In this document: positions 7,411-16,250 of the stretch, piece after piece | Position numbering within the stretch: the first letter of the stretch is position 1 | Layout of the letters: the number at the start of each line of letters is the position of its first letter | DNA from: an uncultured Porphyromonadaceae bacterium | GTDB lineage: Bacteria; Bacteroidota; Bacteroidia; Bacteroidales; Muribaculaceae | Assembly (NCBI GenBank): GCA_947166165.1 | Contig: CAMVDK010000007.1 | Location: forward strand, 1 to 25,040 | Reading direction: 5' to 3' | DNA: 25,040 bases | The notes under the pieces: generated by a model | Told to the model about the DNA's origin: nothing | Seen by the model: only the letters and a program-made list of their open reading frames with translations | Database searches by the model: none | Position numbers and translations under genes: made by a program

Positions 7411-10374
7411 ATGAAGAGAATACATTTTGTTTTACTCACGTTGGCACTGCTGCTCACCAGCATGGCGGCCAGCGGAGCCGCCACCATCAACGGCATCGTG
7501 GTCGACGCCGCCGATACCACCGGACTCATCGGAGCCACTGTCAAGGTGCTGCGCGCCAGTAAAGACAGCACAATGGTGAAAGGAACCGCCACCGACGAGA
7601 ACGGCGTGTTCAACATCAAGGGCATCGGGGCCGGAAAATATGTGGTCAAGTTCAGCTACCTGGGCTACACCGACGTGACGCGCCACGTGACTGTGGGCGC
7701 CGACGGTCGCGACGTCAACCTGGGTGTGGTGGAGATGGCTCCTAACACGGTCATGCTCAAGGAGACCGTGGTCATGGGCGTGAAAACCCCCATCACCGTG
7801 AAGGAAGACACCATCGAGTATAACGCCGACACCTACAAGACCCAGGCCAACGCCGTGGTCGAAGACCTGCTCAAGCGTCTGCCCGGCGTGGAGGTGGGAA
7901 GCGATGGCAAAATCACCGCCAACGGCAAGGAAATCAAAAAAATCCTCATCGACGGCAAGGAGTTCTTTTCCGACGACCCCACCGTGGCCAGCAAAAACAT
8001 TCCGGCCGACATGATCAACAAGCTCCAGGTCATCGACCGCAAGAGCGACCTGGCGCGCCTGACCGGAGTAGACGACGGCGAAGACGAAACGGTGATCAAC
8101 CTCACCGTGAAGAAGGGCATGAACAACGGCTGGTTCGGCACCATCAACGCCGGCTACGGCACCGACAACCGCTATGCCTTCAACGTGATGGCCAACCACT
8201 TCCGCGATGGCAACCAGTTCACCATCCTTGCCGGCGGCAACAACACCAACAGCCTGGGCTTCACCGATGGCGGTGCGCAGCGCTTCCAGCGCTTTGGCGG
8301 CGACCGCGGCATCACCACCTCGCAGAATGTGGGCATCAACTTCAACGTGGGCAGCAAGGAGGACGAACACTTCCGCGTGGGCGGCGACCTGATGTACAGC
8401 CACAGCGACCGCGACACGCGCACCACCACCGCCCGCCAGTATCTGTTTGCCGACAGCACCAGCTACTTCAACTCCCAGCGGCAGGCCCGCGACAAAGGCA
8501 ACAACCTGCGCGGTGACTTCCGATTGAAGTGGGAAATCGACACACTCAACACCATCGACATCCGGCCCAGTTTCTCGTTCAACTTCAGCCGCAGCAACAG
8601 CGCCGAAGCCTCGCAGACCCGTGCCGGCGATGCCGAACGCTCGCTCGTCAACCAGAGCGTGAACAGCTACCACAACCGTGGCAACAGCTACGAATTCGGC
8701 CTGTGGTCGGTTTACAACCACAAGTTCGCCTCGCGCCCGGGACGCAGTGCCAGCATCAACCTGCGATACAACTACAGCAACATCGGCGAGGACGGCGACA
8801 CCTACACCCGCAACAACTACTTCCTGCTCGACTCGCTGGCCACCATCGACCAGGTGTACACCAACGACCGCATCACCAACACCGTGGGCGGCCGCCTGTC
8901 GTGGACCGAGCCCATCGGCGCCGTGGCCAACGCGCGGTTCATCGAGGTGTCGTATCGCGCCAACTACCGCTACAGCAAGGCCGACAAGTCGGTCTACGAC
9001 ATCACCCGTGGCACCGTGAACGCCGCGCCCTACAACCCGCTCTTCTCGCCCGCCCTGCGGCAGAAAATCGGAGAGCAGTATGGCTCCAACGCCATCGACG
9101 ACCTCGACCTGCTGAGCCAGTTGCTCGACGATGAGCTTGGACCCGAGCTGCGGCGCGACTTCAACTCCCGCTTGAGCAACAGTTTCCGCAACAAGTTCTA
9201 CGACGGCTCGCTGCAGGTGGGATTCCGCCAAGTGCGCAAGGCCTATAACCTGAACCTGGGCATGAACGTGCAGCATGCCATGTCGAGCAGCCGCGACCTG
9301 ATCAACAGCGCCCGCGACATTGCCAGCCGCTGGGTGTGGAGCGCGGCACCCTACGCCCGCTTCCGCTACAAGTTCAGTCAGGTCAGGAGCCTCAACGTTG
9401 AATACCGCATGCGCGCCTCGCAGCCCAGCATCGCCCAGTTGCAGCCCGTAGCCGACGAGAGCAACCCGCTCAACATCGTGGTGGGTAATCCTGAGCTCAA
9501 GCCCACGTTCACCCACCGCTTCAACATGCGTTACCAGGACTTCGCGCAAATCACACAACGAAGCATCATGGCCATGTTCAACGTCAACTTCGAGCAGAAC
9601 AGCATCATCTCCACCACCGACTACGACGAACTGACCGGCGGACGGCTCACCAGCTACGCCAATGTGGGCGGCGTGTGGAGCGCCATGGCCATGAACATGA
9701 TGAGCTTCCCCTTCGGTGCTTCCAAGACCTGGTATTTCTCCTCGCATCTGTTCACGCGCTACAGCAGCACCAAGGGCTACAACAACGGCGAAATCAACCG
9801 CAGCGGCTCGTTCAACATCAACTATTCGCCCGGCCTCGCCTTCCGCAACGACCAGTTCGACCTTGAACTGCGCCCGCGCTACAATTTCCAGACGACGCAC
9901 AACACCGTGCAGACCAGCAACAACCGCAACGTGCACACCTATGGCGGACAGTTCAACGGCACATGGTCGGCACCCTTCGGCCTGGTGGTCAGCACCGACC
10001 TCAACTACAGCGCCACCAGCGGCTACAGCGCCGGCTACGACACCAAGCAGTGGCTCTGGAACGCCTCGGTGACCTACCAGTTCCTGCGCGACAAGACGGC
10101 CGCCGTCACCCTGTCGGTCTACGACATCCTCGGCCAGCGCAAGAGCATCTACCGCAACGTGACGGGTAACTACATCGAAGATGTGGCCTACAACTCCCTC
10201 ACGCGTTACGGCCTCGTCACCTTCACCTATCGCTTCACCACCTTCAAGAAGGGCGAACAGCCCAAGTTCAAGGGCGACGACGACCGCGGCCCCGGCCCCG
10301 GTGGCCGTCCCGGCGGTTTTGGCGGCGGTGGGCGGCCCGGTGGCTGGGGTGGCGGCCGTCCCGGTGGCTGGTGA
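7411..10374 (+). CDS. Outer-membrane beta-barrel protein with carboxypeptidase-regulatory-like N-terminus (TonB-dependent receptor-like)
   Basis: A 987-residue exported protein. Residues 1 to about 21 are a signal peptide (MKR, hydrophobic stretch, AASGA). Residues about 24-110 form the carboxypeptidase regulatory-like beta-sandwich (INGIVVDAADTTGLIGATV, FSYLGYTD). A plug-like region follows (about 125-215, with LLKRLPGVEVGSDGKI and DGKEFF), then a long beta-barrel of the Bacteroidota outer-membrane beta-barrel family up to about 945. The last 40 or so residues are a tail rich in Gly, Arg and Pro ending in GGW. No SusD partner is next to it and no TonB box is evident, so it is not a classic SusC. 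Substrate unknown; it has its own promoter and terminator. Confidence 0.85.
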   Translation: MKRIHFVLLTLALLLTSMAASGAATINGIVVDAADTTGLIGATVKVLRASKDSTMVKGTATDENGVFNIKGIGAGKYVVKFSYLGYTDVTRHVTVGADGRDVNLGVVEMAPNTVMLKETVVMGVKTPITVKEDTIEYNADTYKTQANAVVEDLLKRLPGVEVGSDGKITANGKEIKKILIDGKEFFSDDPTVASKNIPADMINKLQVIDRKSDLARLTGVDDGEDETVINLTVKKGMNNGWFGTINAGYGTDNRYAFNVMANHFRDGNQFTILAGGNNTNSLGFTDGGAQRFQRFGGDRGITTSQNVGINFNVGSKEDEHFRVGGDLMYSHSDRDTRTTTARQYLFADSTSYFNSQRQARDKGNNLRGDFRLKWEIDTLNTIDIRPSFSFNFSRSNSAEASQTRAGDAERSLVNQSVNSYHNRGNSYEFGLWSVYNHKFASRPGRSASINLRYNYSNIGEDGDTYTRNNYFLLDSLATIDQVYTNDRITNTVGGRLSWTEPIGAVANARFIEVSYRANYRYSKADKSVYDITRGTVNAAPYNPLFSPALRQKIGEQYGSNAIDDLDLLSQLLDDELGPELRRDFNSRLSNSFRNKFYDGSLQVGFRQVRKAYNLNLGMNVQHAMSSSRDLINSARDIASRWVWSAAPYARFRYKFSQVRSLNVEYRMRASQPSIAQLQPVADESNPLNIVVGNPELKPTFTHRFNMRYQDFAQITQRSIMAMFNVNFEQNSIISTTDYDELTGGRLTSYANVGGVWSAMAMNMMSFPFGASKTWYFSSHLFTRYSSTKGYNNGEINRSGSFNINYSPGLAFRNDQFDLELRPRYNFQTTHNTVQTSNNRNVHTYGGQFNGTWSAPFGLVVSTDLNYSATSGYSAGYDTKQWLWNASVTYQFLRDKTAAVTLSVYDILGQRKSIYRNVTGNYIEDVAYNSLTRYGLVTFTYRFTTFKKGEQPKFKGDDDRGPGPGGRPGGFGGGGRPGGWGGGRPGGW

Positions 10375-10400
10375 CGCGCGGCGAAAGGCCCAAAAGGTCG

Positions 10401-10421
10401 ATTCGTGTGATAAACACGAAT
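10401..10421. terminator. Short hairpin after the outer-membrane protein gene
   Basis: ATTCGTGT at 10401-10408 and ACACGAAT at 10414-10421 pair perfectly around the loop GATAA, followed by TGGTTTTC. It lies 27 bases after the stop and 28 before the next -7 element, so it could be a terminator or an operator for the Rpn-like gene. Confidence 0.45.
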
Positions 10422-10448
10422 TGGTTTTCACGATTCAGAAATTTTCAG

Positions 10449-10456
10449 TATATTTG
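10449..10456 (+). promoter_or_regulatory. Predicted -7 element of the Rpn-like gene
   Basis: TATATTTG fits TAnnTTTG and lies 35 bases before the ATG at 10,492. A T-rich TTTT about 20 bases upstream may act as a weak -33 element. Confidence 0.5.
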
Positions 10457-10491
10457 CCAGCGGAAACGAACATTGAAAACATCATCCGACT

Positions 10492-11517
10492 ATGGCAAAA
10501 TATCTTGACCCCAGGGCCGACTTGACATTCAAGCGAGTGTTCGGCGAGCATAAGGATTTGGTTATCAGTTTTCTGAATGCCCTTCTTCCGCTTGACGAAG
10601 CGCATCAGATCGACAGCATCGAGTATCTGTCGCCCGAAATGGTGCCAGAGAATCCGGCGCGTAAATACAGCATCGTGGATGTGCGCTGCACCGACTCCAT
10701 TGGTCGGCAGTTCATCGTGGAGATGCAGATGATATGGTCGCCGGAGTTCAAGACGCGAGTGCTTTTCAACGCCTCGAAAGCCTACGTCAGGCAGTTGAGG
10801 AAAGGTAAAAAATACCATTTTCTTCAGCCGGTGTATTCGCTCAATTTGGTCAACGAGATCTTCGAGCCCGACATCGAGAGCTACTACCACCCGTATTCCA
10901 TGGTTCACCTCGAGCACACCGACAAGGTGATCGAGGGTCTGCACCTGGTGTTCATCGAGCTTCCGATATTCAAACCTCAGACCTACAACGAGAAGCGAAT
11001 GCAGGTGTTGTGGCTGAGATTCCTCACTGAGATTAACGAGACCACGTCCGAGATTCCGTCTGAGCTTATGGAGAACCCTCAGGTGAGGAAAGCCATCGAT
11101 GTGCTCGAGGAATCGGCCTTCAGCCGCGAGGAACTGGAGGGCTACGACAAGTTCTGGGACATGGTGAGCGTTGAGAAGACGATGTTCACCTCGGCCGAGC
11201 GTCGAGGCCATGACAAAGGCATGGCGGAAGGTCGTGCGGAAGGTCGTGCGGAAGGCCGTGCTGAAGGCCGTGCTGAAGGCATAACGGAAGGCCGTGCGGA
11301 AGGTCGTGCGGAAGGTCGTGCGGAAGGTCGTGCGGAAGGCCGTGCTGAAGGCATAGAGGAAGGCCGTGCGGAAGGCCGTGCGGAAGGCATTGCCCAGGGC
11401 CGACTTGAAGAAAAGCTTGCCACCGCCCGCAAGATGCTGGATTTAGGACTCGACAAGGCGGTGGTCGCGCAAGCAACAGAGTTGCCAATCGACCAGATAG
11501 AGCAACTCAAAGCCTGA
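10492..11517 (+). CDS. Rpn family recombination-promoting nuclease / PD-(D/E)XK transposase-like protein
   Basis: A 341-residue protein of the Rpn/PD-(D/E)XK nuclease family transposase group. Relatives (E. coli RpnA-E) are DNA endonucleases that raise RecA-independent recombination and have been linked to phage defence. The nuclease domain covers about 1-230: DLTFKRVFG at 10-18, then the catalytic core D63 and E77-M-Q79 (IVDV ... FIVEMQ). Residues 244-303 are 15 tetrapeptide units, mostly RAEG, broken by ITEG, IEEG and IAQG; the C-terminal end (304-341) is helical. Its base composition is more even than that of its neighbours, which suggests a mobile history. No second transposase gene or terminal inverted repeats are seen, so autonomous transposition is unlikely. 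Confidence 0.88.
   Translation: MAKYLDPRADLTFKRVFGEHKDLVISFLNALLPLDEAHQIDSIEYLSPEMVPENPARKYSIVDVRCTDSIGRQFIVEMQMIWSPEFKTRVLFNASKAYVRQLRKGKKYHFLQPVYSLNLVNEIFEPDIESYYHPYSMVHLEHTDKVIEGLHLVFIELPIFKPQTYNEKRMQVLWLRFLTEINETTSEIPSELMENPQVRKAIDVLEESAFSREELEGYDKFWDMVSVEKTMFTSAERRGHDKGMAEGRAEGRAEGRAEGRAEGITEGRAEGRAEGRAEGRAEGRAEGIEEGRAEGRAEGIAQGRLEEKLATARKMLDLGLDKAVVAQATELPIDQIEQLKA
11221..11400 (+). repeat. In-frame 12-bp minisatellite, 15 units
   Basis: Fifteen units of 12 bases, each encoding one tetrapeptide, run without interruption in the C-terminal part of the Rpn-like gene. The common unit is close to CGTGCGGAAGGT; units 6, 12 and 15 differ (ITEG, IEEG, IAQG) and split the RAEG runs into 4, 5 and 2. 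Any gain or loss of units keeps the frame. Confidence 0.92.
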
Positions 11518-11582
11518 GCGAGACGTTTTGAGGTTTCTGCTCTTCTGCTGGATTCTTCAAAAAGGTCAAATGTCCCCTATCA

Positions 11583-11614
11583 ATTGCTCATACGCAATTA
11601 TTTTCGTACCTTTG
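11583..11614 (+). promoter_or_regulatory. Predicted promoter of the flippase-mfd operon, with an inverted repeat
   Basis: ATTG at 11,583-11,586, a 20-base spacer and TACCTTTG at 11,607-11,614 fit the Bacteroides consensus. ATACGCAAT at 11,590-11,598 and its complement at 11,628-11,636 flank the -7 element and reach into the start codon of the next gene, so a structure or operator here could affect both transcription and translation. Confidence 0.6.
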
Positions 11615-11634
11615 CAGGCCGAAAATGATTGCGT

Positions 11635-12669
11635 ATGGACTTTAAGAAGATTGTCTCGGCCTTGCTGAAGTATGGCATTCCGATTGCCATCAGTGTGGGT
11701 TTGGCCTGGTTTCTGTATAAAAACGTCGACATGGCGGCCATCCGCCAGAGTCTGAGCGAGGACGTGAATTACTGGTGGTTTGCGCCGGTGATTGTGGTGA
11801 GCGTGCTGAGCCACGTGTTCCGCGCGCTGCGCTGGCGGCTGCAGCTGCGCGCCATCGGCATCGAGCCGCCGCTCCATGCCGTGGTGTGCTCGATATTCGG
11901 CACCTACTTTGTCAACCTGCTGTTCCCGCGTCTGGGCGAGGTGTGGCGTACGGGCTACATCGCACGCCGCGAGCGTGCGTCGTTCTCGCTCGTGTTCGGT
12001 TCGCTGGTGGGCGACCGCTTGAGCGACACAGTGACGGTGCTCGCACTCACGGTGGTCACCTTCTTCCTGGCCCAGGATGCGTTCCTCAAGTTTTTTGCGC
12101 AGAACGGCGGCCAGTCGACCAGCACACTGGTGATGCTGGGCATGGCAGTGGCTTGCGTGCTGGGCCTGGCGCTGCTGGTGTGGCTCTACCGCACGAAGTC
12201 GCAGAACGGATTGGTGCGCAAGCTGCAAGGCATCGTGCGCGACCTGTGGCAGGGCCTGGCATCGATTGCCCACATGGAGGGCAAGTGGTGGTTCGTGCTC
12301 TATACGGCGCTCATCTGGACGTGCTACTACATGCAGCTCTACATCGCCAGCAAGGCGTTCACCTTCACCGAGGGGCTGGGATGGCTGCCCATCCTGGTGC
12401 TGTTTGTGCTCAGTTCCATCGGCATGGCCGTGCCGAGCAACGGCGGTCTGGGCCCGTGGCAGTTCGCCATCATCTTCGGCTTGACGCTTTACGGCGTGGG
12501 GGCCTTCCCGCCGTCGGTGCCCTACGACCCGCAAGCATCGGCTTTCGCTTGGCTCGTGTGGGGCGTGCAGACGCTGCTGCTCATTGTGCTGGGCATCTAT
12601 GCCTTTGTCTTTATCGCCTTGGACCGACGTACAGCCGAGCAAGTCACTCCCGAATCACAATCCCGCTGA
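11635..12669 (+). CDS. Flippase-like / lysylphosphatidylglycerol synthase TM-region family protein (UPF0104, YbhN-like)
   Basis: A 344-residue polytopic inner-membrane protein of the PF03706 family. Helices are evident near 11-29, 44-62, 83-98, 118-140, 160-182, 217-240, 256-275, 282-300 and 308-335. Family marks include the RALRWRLQL segment near 66-74 and PSNGGLGPWQFA near 266-277. Members are the membrane half of MprF-type lysyl-PG flippases or stand-alone lipid/glycolipid transporters; no aminoacyl transferase domain is present, so the cargo is not known. ATG 11,635 is preferred over a TTG two codons upstream. It precedes mfd by 10 bases and shares its promoter. Confidence 0.88.
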   Translation: MDFKKIVSALLKYGIPIAISVGLAWFLYKNVDMAAIRQSLSEDVNYWWFAPVIVVSVLSHVFRALRWRLQLRAIGIEPPLHAVVCSIFGTYFVNLLFPRLGEVWRTGYIARRERASFSLVFGSLVGDRLSDTVTVLALTVVTFFLAQDAFLKFFAQNGGQSTSTLVMLGMAVACVLGLALLVWLYRTKSQNGLVRKLQGIVRDLWQGLASIAHMEGKWWFVLYTALIWTCYYMQLYIASKAFTFTEGLGWLPILVLFVLSSIGMAVPSNGGLGPWQFAIIFGLTLYGVGAFPPSVPYDPQASAFAWLVWGVQTLLLIVLGIYAFVFIALDRRTAEQVTPESQSR

Positions 12670-12679
12670 CTCCGGCCCC

Positions 12680-15600
12680 ATGGACATCCACCAGCTCACC
12701 ACCCTCTTCGCCACTCCAGCGCGCCAAAAGGCACTGGAGCACATGCTGCGCGACAGCAGTCGGCGCGTGGTCGACATCGACGGTCTGGCCGGCTCGGCGC
12801 TGGCCATGCTCTGCACCGCGCTGCCGCGCCTCGAGAAGCCCTACCTGATCATAGCCGCCGACAGCGACGAGGCCGGATACATCTACAACGACCTTGTGCA
12901 GCTCACCAGTGAGCGGAAGACACTCATTTTCCCGTCGGGCTACAAGCGCCACATCAAGTACGGCCAGCCCGACGCACCCAACGAAATCCTGCGCACCGAG
13001 GTGCTTGGACAATGGCACACCAGCGGCGAGCTGCGGTGGGTGGTCACCAGCCCCGAGGCACTGGCCGAGAAGGTGGCACCGCGCGAACAGGTGGAGCAAA
13101 GCACCATCCAGCTCGCCGTGGGCGACACCGCCGACATGAGCCAGACCGTGGAGCGGCTGGTGCAGCTGGGGTTCGGTCGTGTGGACTACGTCTACGAGCC
13201 GGGACAGTTCTCGGTGCGCGGGTCGCTGCTCGACGTGTTCAGCTACAGCCACGAGCTGCCGCTGCGCATCGACTTCTTTGGCGACGATATCGACTCGATA
13301 CGCGCCTTCAACGTGGAGACGCAGCTCAGCGAGCGCGAGGAGCAGAGCGTGAGCATCGTGGGTCCGGCAGGAGCCGAAACAGAGGGCGTGTCGCTGCTCG
13401 ACTATGTGGGTGCCGACACCGTGCTCGTGTGCCGCAACGCGGAGCTGGTGGCGGCCACCGTGGCGGGCATCGCCGAGCAGGGGCGCTCCCATCTGGCCGA
13501 GCTGGCCGACGAGGGCGACAGCCAGGCCGGAAGCCATCTCGTTGAGCCGGACCGGCTCAAGGCCTGCCTCCAGGCCATGCGGTGTGTGCGCTACCACTTC
13601 GGTGCCGGCAGCGGGCAGCAGGACGTGCGCCTCGAGCTGCATTGCAGCCCGCAGGGCATCTACCACAAGAATTTCGACCTCATCAGCGAGTCGTTCGCGC
13701 AGTTCTTGGCCAAAGGTTACAAGCTCTTCATTCTCAGCGACAGCGAGAAGCAGATACAGCGCTTGCGCACCATCTTCGACGACCGCGGCGACGACATCGC
13801 GTTCGAACCCGTGCTGCGCACGCTGCACGAGGGATTCGTCGACGACGACCAGCACCTGTGTGTGTTCACCGACCACCAGATCTTCGACCGCTTCCACAAG
13901 TTCAGCCTGCGCAGCGAGCGCGCCCGCTCGGGGAAACTCGCGCTCTCGCTCAAGGAACTCAACCAAATTGAGGTGGGCGACTACATCGTCCACGAGGACC
14001 ACGGCATCGGCAAGTTCGGCGGACTGCTGCGCACGGGCATCAACGGCACCATGCAGGAGATGATCAAGCTCGTCTACCTGAACGGCGACCAGGTGTTCGT
14101 GCCCATACACGCGCTGCGCAAACTCTCGAAGTATCGCGGGCGCGAGGGCGAGCAGCCGCGGCTGAGCAAACTCGGCTCCGGGGCGTGGAACAAGATGAAG
14201 GCGCGAGCCAAGGGCAAGCTCAAGGACATTGCCCGCGACCTGATTCAGCTCTATGCCGAGCGCCGGCGGCAGGAGGGCTTCGCCTTCTCGCCCGACGGCT
14301 ACCTGCAGCAGGAACTCGAGGCCTCGTTCATCTACGAGGACACCCCCGACCAGCTCAAGGCCTCGCAGGCCGTGAAGGCCGACATGGAGCGGGCGCGCCC
14401 CATGGACCGCCTGGTGTGCGGCGATGTGGGCTTCGGCAAAACCGAGGTGGCCATCCGCGCCGCCTTCAAGGCCGCTGTCGACGGCAAGCAGACCGCCGTG
14501 CTCGTGCCCACCACCGTGCTCGCTTTCCAGCATTACACCACCTTCAGCGAGCGCCTCAAGGACTTCCCCGTGCGTGTCGACTACCTGAGCCGCGCACGCA
14601 AGCCCAAGGAAGTCAAGCAAGTGCTCGCCGACTTGGCCGAGGGTAAAATCGACATCATCATCGGCACGCACAAGCTGGTCGGGAAAACGGTGAAATTCAA
14701 GGACCTGGGCCTGCTCGTCATCGACGAGGAGCAGAAGTTCGGGGTGGCCGTCAAGGAGAAGCTGCGCCAGATGCGCGCCGGCATCGACACGCTCACGATG
14801 AGCGCCACGCCCATTCCGCGCACGCTGCAGTTCTCGATTATGGGAGCCCGCGACCTGAGCACCATCAACACCCCGCCTCCCAACCGATATCCCATCTACA
14901 CCACCCTGGCCAACATGGACGACGAGGTGATCAGCGAGGCCATCAACTTCGAGCTCTCGCGCGGCGGGCAGGTGTTTGTGGTGAGCAACCGCATCGAGAA
15001 CCTGCGCTACCTCGAGACCAAGGTGCACCGCTTGGTGCCCGACGCGCGGCTGGTGACAGGCCACGGCCAGATGCCTCCCGACCAACTCGAGCAGGTGATT
15101 ATCGACTTTGCCAACCACGACTACGACGTGCTTCTGGCCACCACCATCATCGAGAACGGCATCGACATGCCGAGTGTGAACACCATCATTATCCACAACG
15201 CGCACGGCTTCGGCCTGAGCGAGCTGCACCAGTTGCGCGGCCGCGTGGGACGGAGCAGCCGGAAGGCGTTCTGCTACCTGCTCGTGCCCTCGCTGGCGCA
15301 GCTCTCGCCGGTGGCTCGGCGCCGCTTGCAGGCCATCGAGAGTTTCAGCGACCTGGGCGCGGGCATCAACATCGCCATGCAAGACCTCGACATCCGTGGC
15401 GCCGGCAACTTGCTCGGCGCCGAGCAGAGCGGGTTTATCGCCGACCTGGGCTACGAGACCTATCAGCGCATCCTCAAGGAGGCCGTGCTCGAACTGCGCA
15501 CACAGGAGTTTGCCGACACCTTCGCCGACGATGCCGCCGATGGCCAGCCGGGCGACGGCCAGCCGGAATTCACCAACGACTGCACCATCGACACCGACCT

Positions 15601-16072
15601 CGAACTGCTCTTCCCCGCCACCTACGTGCCGCAAGAGAACGAGCGCATCAGCCTTTACCGCGAACTCGACGGCATGGAGACCGACGAACAGATCGCGCAG
15701 TTCGAGACGCGAATGCTCGACCGCTTCGGCCCCGTGCCCGACGAGGCACGCGAACTCATGCGCGTGGTGCCGCTGCGGCGCTATGCGCGAAGCCTGGGCA
15801 TCGAGAAGATTGCCCTGCGCTTGGGCGACAAAGTGGACGGCCGACCCGGCGAGCGCGACCACGACATGTATCTCTACTTTGTGGGACAGGAGAATGTGGC
15901 TTACTACCACAGCGCGGCCTTCGGACGCATCTTGCAGTACTTGCAGCGCAATCCGGCGCGGTGCAAAATCCGCGAGCGCAACGGCAAGCGCTCGCTGCTC
16001 ATCGGCGGAGTGCCCACCGTGAGCCAGGCACTCGACATTCTGCGCGCCATCGCCGCTCTCGACCCAGCCTGA
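12680..16072 (+). CDS. mfd: Transcription-repair coupling factor
   Basis: A 1,130-residue SF2 DNA translocase that removes RNA polymerase stalled at lesions and recruits UvrA for nucleotide excision repair. The order of domains is normal: UvrB-like UvrA-binding region (about 1-330), the CarD-like RNA polymerase-interacting domain starting near V432 (GDYIVHEDHGIG), the helicase with Walker A GDVGFGKT at 581-588, the DEEQ box at 682-685, the SATPIPRTL motif and the RGRVGR motif VI at 853-858, then the C-terminal TRCF domain. ATG 12,680 gives a family-like N-terminus; the frame continues upstream into the flippase gene but without homology. The AT-rich island begins right after its 3' end. Confidence 0.96.
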   Translation: MDIHQLTTLFATPARQKALEHMLRDSSRRVVDIDGLAGSALAMLCTALPRLEKPYLIIAADSDEAGYIYNDLVQLTSERKTLIFPSGYKRHIKYGQPDAPNEILRTEVLGQWHTSGELRWVVTSPEALAEKVAPREQVEQSTIQLAVGDTADMSQTVERLVQLGFGRVDYVYEPGQFSVRGSLLDVFSYSHELPLRIDFFGDDIDSIRAFNVETQLSEREEQSVSIVGPAGAETEGVSLLDYVGADTVLVCRNAELVAATVAGIAEQGRSHLAELADEGDSQAGSHLVEPDRLKACLQAMRCVRYHFGAGSGQQDVRLELHCSPQGIYHKNFDLISESFAQFLAKGYKLFILSDSEKQIQRLRTIFDDRGDDIAFEPVLRTLHEGFVDDDQHLCVFTDHQIFDRFHKFSLRSERARSGKLALSLKELNQIEVGDYIVHEDHGIGKFGGLLRTGINGTMQEMIKLVYLNGDQVFVPIHALRKLSKYRGREGEQPRLSKLGSGAWNKMKARAKGKLKDIARDLIQLYAERRRQEGFAFSPDGYLQQELEASFIYEDTPDQLKASQAVKADMERARPMDRLVCGDVGFGKTEVAIRAAFKAAVDGKQTAVLVPTTVLAFQHYTTFSERLKDFPVRVDYLSRARKPKEVKQVLADLAEGKIDIIIGTHKLVGKTVKFKDLGLLVIDEEQKFGVAVKEKLRQMRAGIDTLTMSATPIPRTLQFSIMGARDLSTINTPPPNRYPIYTTLANMDDEVISEAINFELSRGGQVFVVSNRIENLRYLETKVHRLVPDARLVTGHGQMPPDQLEQVIIDFANHDYDVLLATTIIENGIDMPSVNTIIIHNAHGFGLSELHQLRGRVGRSSRKAFCYLLVPSLAQLSPVARRRLQAIESFSDLGAGINIAMQDLDIRGAGNLLGAEQSGFIADLGYETYQRILKEAVLELRTQEFADTFADDAADGQPGDGQPEFTNDCTIDTDLELLFPATYVPQENERISLYRELDGMETDEQIAQFETRMLDRFGPVPDEARELMRVVPLRRYARSLGIEKIALRLGDKVDGRPGERDHDMYLYFVGQENVAYYHSAAFGRILQYLQRNPARCKIRERNGKRSLLIGGVPTVSQALDILRAIAALDPA

Positions 16073-16159
16073 GCCGGTGAGCAAGTCGATTTTTATCGTG
16101 CCACGTAAGGCCCAATTAACCTGCTTAACCAAATCTTTCTTATCCGTGAACATAAAAAT

Positions 16160-16189
16160 AACTTTGTCGTGAAAACTCACGGCAAAGTT
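16160..16189. terminator. Hairpin between mfd and the island
   Basis: AACTTTGTCGTGA at 16,160-16,172 pairs with TCACGGCAAAGTT at 16,177-16,189 (12 of 13 pairs, one wobble possible) around AAAC. On the minus strand the stem is followed by ATTTTTAT, so it can act as a back-up terminator for the island operon. Confidence 0.55.
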
Positions 16190-16202
16190 ACCTTTACACG
16201 CC

Positions 16203-16218
16203 CACCCACCAAAAGACA
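16203..16218. repeat. Left copy of the 16-bp cassette-end repeat
   Basis: CACCCACCAAAAGACA occurs here and, identically, at 19,683-19,698. In both places it lies directly beyond the terminator hairpin of an island operon, and the similarity goes on loosely into AGAAA. It marks the downstream end of each module. Confidence 0.75.
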
Positions 16219-16222
16219 CAAG

Positions 16223-16244
16223 AAACGCCCTTTTTAGAGCGTTT
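16223..16244. terminator. Bidirectional terminator for mfd and module A
   Basis: AAACGCCCT at 16,223-16,231 and AGAGCGTTT at 16,236-16,244 form a 9-pair stem (one G-U) around TTTT. It starts right after the stop of the minus-strand gene at 16,251, and on the plus strand it ends in a T-run, so it can serve both converging operons. Confidence 0.7.
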
Positions 16245-16250
16245 TTTGAG

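Noticed and set aside
7411..10374. SusC of a polysaccharide utilisation locus
   Set aside because: No SusD-like lipoprotein, glycoside hydrolase or sensor is adjacent and the barrel belongs to the other Bacteroidota outer-membrane beta-barrel group.
7432..10431. Open frame of 999 codons antisense to the outer-membrane protein gene
   Set aside because: Low-complexity His/Val/Ala/Glu composition and no motif; the plus-strand gene has signal peptide, domains and promoter.
11221..11400. CRISPR array
   Set aside because: The units are contiguous 12-mers in an open reading frame without spacers; no cas gene is near.
10492..11517. Complete insertion sequence
   Set aside because: No terminal inverted repeats or target-site duplication could be seen around the Rpn-like gene; the family name transposase-like does not prove mobility.
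12644..16219. Open frame of 1,191 codons antisense to mfd
   Set aside because: mfd shows all helicase motifs on the plus strand; the antisense frame has none and is a codon-bias shadow.
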